NCBI RefSeq assembly: GCF_014207745.1
Contig: NZ_JACHJB010000004.1
Coordinates: 62,001-126,000, forward strand
Length of the DNA stretch: 64,000 bases
Origin: Nonomuraea muscovyensis
GTDB lineage: Bacteria > Actinomycetota > Actinomycetes > Streptosporangiales > Streptosporangiaceae
Reading direction: 5' to 3'
The notes beneath the pieces were generated by a model that saw nothing but the letters and a program-made list of their open reading frames with translations, was not told the DNA's origin and did not search any database. Made by a program: the position numbers and the translations under genes. Positions 60,375 through 64,000 of this stretch are shown here, in pieces; within the stretch, counting starts at the first letter, position 1, and each line of letters starts with the position of its first letter.

Positions 60375-62000
60375 TTAGAACGCCGCTCGGGTTCGCGGCG
60401 CAATGAGGCGGGCCAGGATGGCGCAGCCGCGGCGCACCTCCGGCAGCGAGGCCGAGCCGTATCCGATGACGAGGCCGTGCACCCTCGGCGGCCCGTGGTG
60501 GTGACGGTCGGTGGAGTCGAGCAGGACGCCCTCCTCCCGGGCCGCGGCGACGAGCGGCGCGACCGCGCCCGCCGGGAGCTCGGCGAGGACGTGCAGCCCC
60601 GCCGTGTCGCCGCGCAGGCGGCACACCCCGCCGAGCGCCTCGACGACGACCGCGCGGCGCCGGGCGTACTCCAGCCGCATGCGGCGCAGGTGGCGGTCGA
60701 GGTCGCCGCGTTCGAGCAGGGTGGCGACGGCCTGCTGGACAGGCCCGCTTGTCCGATCGCCCAGGTCGTCGCGCAGGGCCGCGATCCGGTGCACGAGTTC
60801 CTCGGTGCCGACCAGCCAGCCGAGGCCGACGTCGGGGGCGAGCGACTTGGACAGGGTGCCGAGCAGCACGACGCGTGACGGGTCGAGGCCGAACAGGGCG
60901 GGCAGCGGGGCCACGTCGTAGCGGAACTCCGCGTCGTAGTCGTCCTCCACCACCATCGCGCCGGTGGCGCGGGCCCAGGTGAGCAGGCGTTCGCGGCGCG
61001 GGATCGGCAGGCGCCCGCCGAGCGGGTACTGGTGGGCGGGCGTGGTGTAAAGCAGGCCGAGATCGCCGGGGAGGTCGTCGACGACGACGCCGTCCTCGTC
61101 CACCGGGCAGGGCACGATCTCGGCTCCCCTGGCCGCGAACACCGCGCGGGCCACCCGGTAGCCCGGCTCCTCGACGCCCGCCCGGCCGCCGCCGGCGAGC
61201 AGGGCCAGCGCGCACAGGTCGAGGCCGTTGCCGGTGCCGCGGGTGACGAGGATGTTCTCGGGGCCCACGGCCACGGCCCTGGTGCGCCGCAGGTGGCCGG
61301 CCAGCAGCTCCCTGAGGTGGGGCAGGCCGTACGGGTCGGGGTCGCCGCCGGGCGGCAGGTCGGCGGCCCGGCGCCAGGCCCGCTTCCAGGCGGGCTCGTC
61401 GTAGTCGCGCACCCAGGGATGACCGGGCCTGAGGTCCACCGGCCGCCCCCCACCCGCCACGCCGCCGCCCCCGGCCGCACCCGACACCCGGCCCGCCACG
61501 CCGCCGCCCGCCCCGATCACACCCGTCGCTCTGCCCGCCAAGCTCCCGCCCGGCCCGGTCACACCCGACGCCCAGCCCGCCACGCCGCCGCCCGGCCCGG
61601 TCACACCCGGCGCCCGGCCCGCCGCGTCGCCGTTTCGGCTCGTCGCGCCCGGGCCCCTGCCCGCCGCGCTGCCGCCCGGCTCCAGGAGGCCGGCGCCGCC
61701 GACCCCCGTCGCGCCGCCGACCCCCGCCGCGCGGCGGGGCGTCTCGGCGGGGGCGACGAACGTGCCCGAGCCGTGCCGCCCTTCCAGCCACCCCTCGGCG
61801 TACAGCTGCTGGAACGCCTCCGTGATCACCGTCCGGCTCACTCCGAGCTGCGCGGCGAGCCCGCGTGAGGACGGAAGCCGCTCCCCCGGCGCCAGCGTGC
61901 CCGCCAGCATGGCCCGCCGCAGCCAGTCGGCGAGCTGGGCCGAGAGCGGCGTGGCCGCGTCCCGGTCCAGGGATACGGGCAGGTCGGCGAGACTGCGCAC
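60375..62000 (-). CDS. MocR/PdxR-type regulator (GntR plus aminotransferase-like domain)
   Basis: The 541-residue protein starts at GTG 62000 (GGAG nine bases upstream; TTG 62015 possible). A GntR winged helix (about 20-82) is joined to a PLP-binding fold I domain (about 185-541) with Leu-Ser-Lys-Ser-Leu-Ala-Pro for the PLP lysine. MocR proteins sense pyridoxal phosphate, and PdxR types control vitamin B6 genes. The linker is expanded by five 14-residue Gly-rich repeats (114-183). It is divergent from a PPOX-type gene, its likely target. Confidence 0.85.
   Translation of the reverse strand: MRSLADLPVSLDRDAATPLSAQLADWLRRAMLAGTLAPGERLPSSRGLAAQLGVSRTVITEAFQQLYAEGWLEGRHGSGTFVAPAETPRRAAGVGGATGVGGAGLLEPGGSAAGRGPGATSRNGDAAGRAPGVTGPGGGVAGWASGVTGPGGSLAGRATGVIGAGGGVAGRVSGAAGGGGVAGGGRPVDLRPGHPWVRDYDEPAWKRAWRRAADLPPGGDPDPYGLPHLRELLAGHLRRTRAVAVGPENILVTRGTGNGLDLCALALLAGGGRAGVEEPGYRVARAVFAARGAEIVPCPVDEDGVVVDDLPGDLGLLYTTPAHQYPLGGRLPIPRRERLLTWARATGAMVVEDDYDAEFRYDVAPLPALFGLDPSRVVLLGTLSKSLAPDVGLGWLVGTEELVHRIAALRDDLGDRTSGPVQQAVATLLERGDLDRHLRRMRLEYARRRAVVVEALGGVCRLRGDTAGLHVLAELPAGAVAPLVAAAREEGVLLDSTDRHHHGPPRVHGLVIGYGSASLPEVRRGCAILARLIAPRTRAAF
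61452..61661. repeat. 42-bp coding repeats in the MocR linker
   Basis: Five degenerate units encode 14-residue blocks of the form Gly-Arg-x-x-Gly-x-x-Gly-x-Gly-Gly-x-x-Ala within the regulator's interdomain linker. Confidence 0.7.
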
Positions 62001-62072
62001 GTAAGTGGTCTCCAAGAAGTGCTCGATAGTGGCCCTACAGGATAGGTCCACTTCGCGGCTATCGTCGAACGC

Positions 62073-62711
62073 ATGCTCTCCACCACACCCCGCACCAGGC
62101 TCGGCCGCGAGAAGCACCGCGGCAGCACCGACAGGAACGACCTGTACGAGGTGCTCGACACCGGGTTGTTCTGCCACCTGGGCGTGGTGGCGGACGGCCA
62201 CCCGATGGTGGTGCCCACCGGCTACGGGCGCGTCGGCGAGACCCTCTACCTGCACGGCTCCACCGGCGCCCGCTCGCTGCGCGCCGGCGAGGGCACGGAG
62301 GTCTGCGTCACGGTCACGCACGTGGACGGGATCGTGCTGGCCCGGTCGGTGTTCAACCACTCCGTGAACTACCGCTCGGCGATCATCTACGGCCGGGCCA
62401 GGATGGTGACGGACGAGGAGGAGCGGCTGGAGGGCCTGCGGGCGCTGACCGAGCAGCTCGCGCCCGGCCAGTGGGACTACGCCCGGCAGCCGTCGCGCAA
62501 GGAGCTGGCGGCCACGGCCGTGCTGGCCCTGTCGCTGGAGGAGGCGTCCGTCAAGATCAGGCGCGGCGCGCCGAACGACGAGGACGAGGACTACGCGCTG
62601 CCCGTCTGGGCGGGGGTGCTCCCCCTGGAGACCTCGTGGGGCGTTCCGGTGCCCGACCCGGTGCTCCCAGAAGGTATGGACGTACCTGTTCACATCAGCG
62701 GCCGGCGGTAG
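62073..62711 (+). CDS. pyridoxamine 5'-phosphate oxidase-family flavin protein
   Basis: The 212-residue protein has a PPOX split-barrel: Cys-His-Leu-Gly-Val-Val-Ala-Asp-Gly-His-Pro-Met-Val-Val-Pro-Thr, then Leu-Tyr-Leu-His-Gly-Ser-Thr-Gly and Asn-Tyr-Arg-Ser-Ala-Ile-Ile-Tyr-Gly. This matches the Nim-like/flavin-binding subgroup often placed divergently to MocR regulators. It may bind FMN or PLP-related compounds. The intergenic region of 72 bases must hold both promoters. Confidence 0.83.
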   Translation: MLSTTPRTRLGREKHRGSTDRNDLYEVLDTGLFCHLGVVADGHPMVVPTGYGRVGETLYLHGSTGARSLRAGEGTEVCVTVTHVDGIVLARSVFNHSVNYRSAIIYGRARMVTDEEERLEGLRALTEQLAPGQWDYARQPSRKELAATAVLALSLEEASVKIRRGAPNDEDEDYALPVWAGVLPLETSWGVPVPDPVLPEGMDVPVHISGRR

Positions 62712-62798
62712 TTCCATGAAACAGGAACCATTCGGCAAACCTCGCCCCTAGATCACGCGTCTCATCAGGTGGGGCCGGCTCCTGATGGGAGGCAGGCA

Positions 62799-64000
62799 AT
62801 GGAGTGGAGCGCTCCGGGTTACACGGAGGTCAGGCAGCTCGGCGCGGGTGCCAGCGGCCGGGTCGTGCTCGCGGTGCACGACGACACGGGCGTCAAGGTC
62901 GCGGTCAAGTACCTCTCGGAGCGCCTGCTGCGGGACCCGGAGGCGCTGGGCCGGTTCCAGGCGGAGGCCCGGCTGCTGATGACGCTGCGCGACCAGCACA
63001 TCGCCACACTGTGGGAGTACGTGCAGGAGCCCGCGGGCGCGGCCATCGTCATGGAGCTGGTCAACGGCGTCTCGCTGCGCGCGCTGCTGCGCGAGAACGG
63101 CACGACGGGCCCGGAGGCGGCGCTGGTCGTGCTCAAGGGTTCGCTGCTCGGCCTCGCCAGGGCGCACGCGACGGGCCTGGTGCACCGCGACTACAAGCCC
63201 GAGAACGTCATCGTCCGCCCCGACGGCGTCAGCAAGCTCGTCGACTTCGGCATCGCCGTGCGCGAGGGCACGGTCTCGACCCCGGCGGGCACGCCGCCGT
63301 ACATGGCGCCGGAGCTGTGGGCGGGCGCGCCGGCCTCGCCCGCGACCGACGTGTACGCGGCCACGGCGGTCTTCTTCGAGTGCCTGACCGGTCACCGGCC
63401 CTACCGGTCGACCGAGCCGAGCGTGCTCGGCTACCAGCACGTGTACGCGCCCATCCCGGTGCACGACGCCCCCGAGCCGGTACGCGAGCTGCTCATGCGC
63501 GGCCTGGCCAAGGACCCGGCCGAGCGGCCCGCCCGCGCCGAGGCGTTCGTGGCCGCGCTGGAGGAGGCGGCCAGGGCCGCCTACGGCGAGGACTGGGAGG
63601 AACGCGGCAGGCGGCGGCTGGCCGCGCTGGTGGCGCTGCTCGCCCTGCTGCTGCCGACGCCGGAGCCGGCGCCCGCCGAGGTCTCCACCTCGCTGGCACG
63701 GACCGTGTTTCGCGGGGCGGCGCGCGGCGCGCGCGACAACGCGGTACGGCTCGGCATGGGTGCCGGGCTGGCCGCCGTGGTGGCCGTCGCCGCCGTGGCC
63801 GTGCTGTCCGGGCGGACGCAGGCACCGAAGACCTTCGACGTGGCGGCCGCGCCGTCGCAGTCGGCGCCCCCGGGCCAGCTCGGTTCCCCGGAGCCCGAAC
63901 CCGAGCCGGGTGGCGGCGGCTCGCCGGAGCCCGCCACACCCGGGAGCGTGACCGGCGACCCGTCACCCGCCGTCCTGCCGTCCGTGCCCCAGACCGGCGG
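62799..64000 (+). CDS. Hanks-type Ser/Thr protein kinase (partial, runs off the right edge)
   Basis: ATG 62799 follows GGGAGG. The 400 visible residues include a kinase domain (about 1-262) with Gly-Ala-Gly-Ala-Ser-Gly loop 15-20, Lys37, His-Arg-Asp 129-131 (Tyr instead of the usual Leu after Asp, then Lys-Pro-Glu-Asn), Asp-Phe-Gly 149-151 and Ala-Pro-Glu 170-172. A juxtamembrane part, one membrane helix (about 321-337) and an extracellular Pro/Gly/Ser-rich stretch follow. No PASTA domain is seen before the edge. It signals an external cue to cytoplasmic targets. Confidence 0.9.
   Translation, partial: MEWSAPGYTEVRQLGAGASGRVVLAVHDDTGVKVAVKYLSERLLRDPEALGRFQAEARLLMTLRDQHIATLWEYVQEPAGAAIVMELVNGVSLRALLRENGTTGPEAALVVLKGSLLGLARAHATGLVHRDYKPENVIVRPDGVSKLVDFGIAVREGTVSTPAGTPPYMAPELWAGAPASPATDVYAATAVFFECLTGHRPYRSTEPSVLGYQHVYAPIPVHDAPEPVRELLMRGLAKDPAERPARAEAFVAALEEAARAAYGEDWEERGRRRLAALVALLALLLPTPEPAPAEVSTSLARTVFRGAARGARDNAVRLGMGAGLAAVVAVAAVAVLSGRTQAPKTFDVAAAPSQSAPPGQLGSPEPEPEPGGGGSPEPATPGSVTGDPSPAVLPSVPQTG

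Overview
The window is very high-GC DNA with GTG starts, ATGA/GTGA gene overlaps and families typical of filamentous actinomycetes: AfsR-like SARP regulator, SigE-family sigma factor, PASTA-free Ser/Thr kinase, MocR regulator and DUF4235. It fits the Streptosporangiales (Nonomuraea-like); the genus is an inference. A roughly 23-kb accessory block with visibly lower GC, about 16.5-39.5 kb, interrupts this background.

Left host arm (1-16.3 kb): end of an unidentified gene, UPF0104 membrane protein, AfsR-like regulator, small secreted protein divergent from a DedA-type protein with a candidate iron box, DUF1508 protein, D,D-carboxypeptidase, secreted protein, HxlR/MFS/PPOX module, second MFS exporter, DUF4235 protein, SigE-family sigma factor coupled to a membrane-anchored propeller protein, and a quinone reductase.

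Accessory block (16.5-39.5 kb): a chromosomal SpoU/TrmH-type RNA 2'-O-methyltransferase gene (minus strand, 38988-39938) has served repeatedly as an integration site. Its catalytic 3' part occurs five times (about 16.5, 19.0, 19.25, 34.6 and 39.0 kb). Four of the copies share an A-C-(A/G)-T-T junction at 19224, 19669, 35104 and 39484. These delimit element B (19.67-35.10 kb), which carries a large serine integrase, an FtsK/TraB-type DNA translocase, AICE-like small genes, a GntR regulator and a two-gene STAND module. They also delimit element A (35.11-39.48 kb), which has no integrase and carries an NB-ARC/TPR STAND protein and a secreted protein. Older remnants (short-chain dehydrogenase, LysR regulator, truncated oxidoreductase) lie at 16.9-18.7 kb.

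The most interesting candidate system is the STAND pair 21350-25826. A small two-helix membrane protein carries two copies, exactly 30 residues apart, of an 18-residue Gly/Ala pattern. The next gene, a 1362-residue STAND ATPase with a long helical-repeat array, carries the same pattern at its N terminus. Element A encodes what looks like the fused form (two helices, Gly/Ser/Val-rich linker, NB-ARC, TPRs). I infer membrane effectors coupled to NTPase sensors, plausibly anti-phage.

Right host arm (39.9-64.0 kb): DUF4184 protein, cation-efflux-like protein, substrate-binding/VWA protein, a sigma factor fused to its own anti-sigma-like, membrane and extracellular parts, a surface-glycan cluster (45.9-58.6 kb: GNAT, four glycosyltransferase modules, polysaccharide deacetylase, flippase, DegT aminotransferase, GH26-like protein, glycosyltransferase-membrane fusion), an SDR/phosphotransferase pair, a MocR regulator divergent from a PPOX gene, and the start of a Ser/Thr kinase. 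No tRNA, rRNA or CRISPR array was seen.
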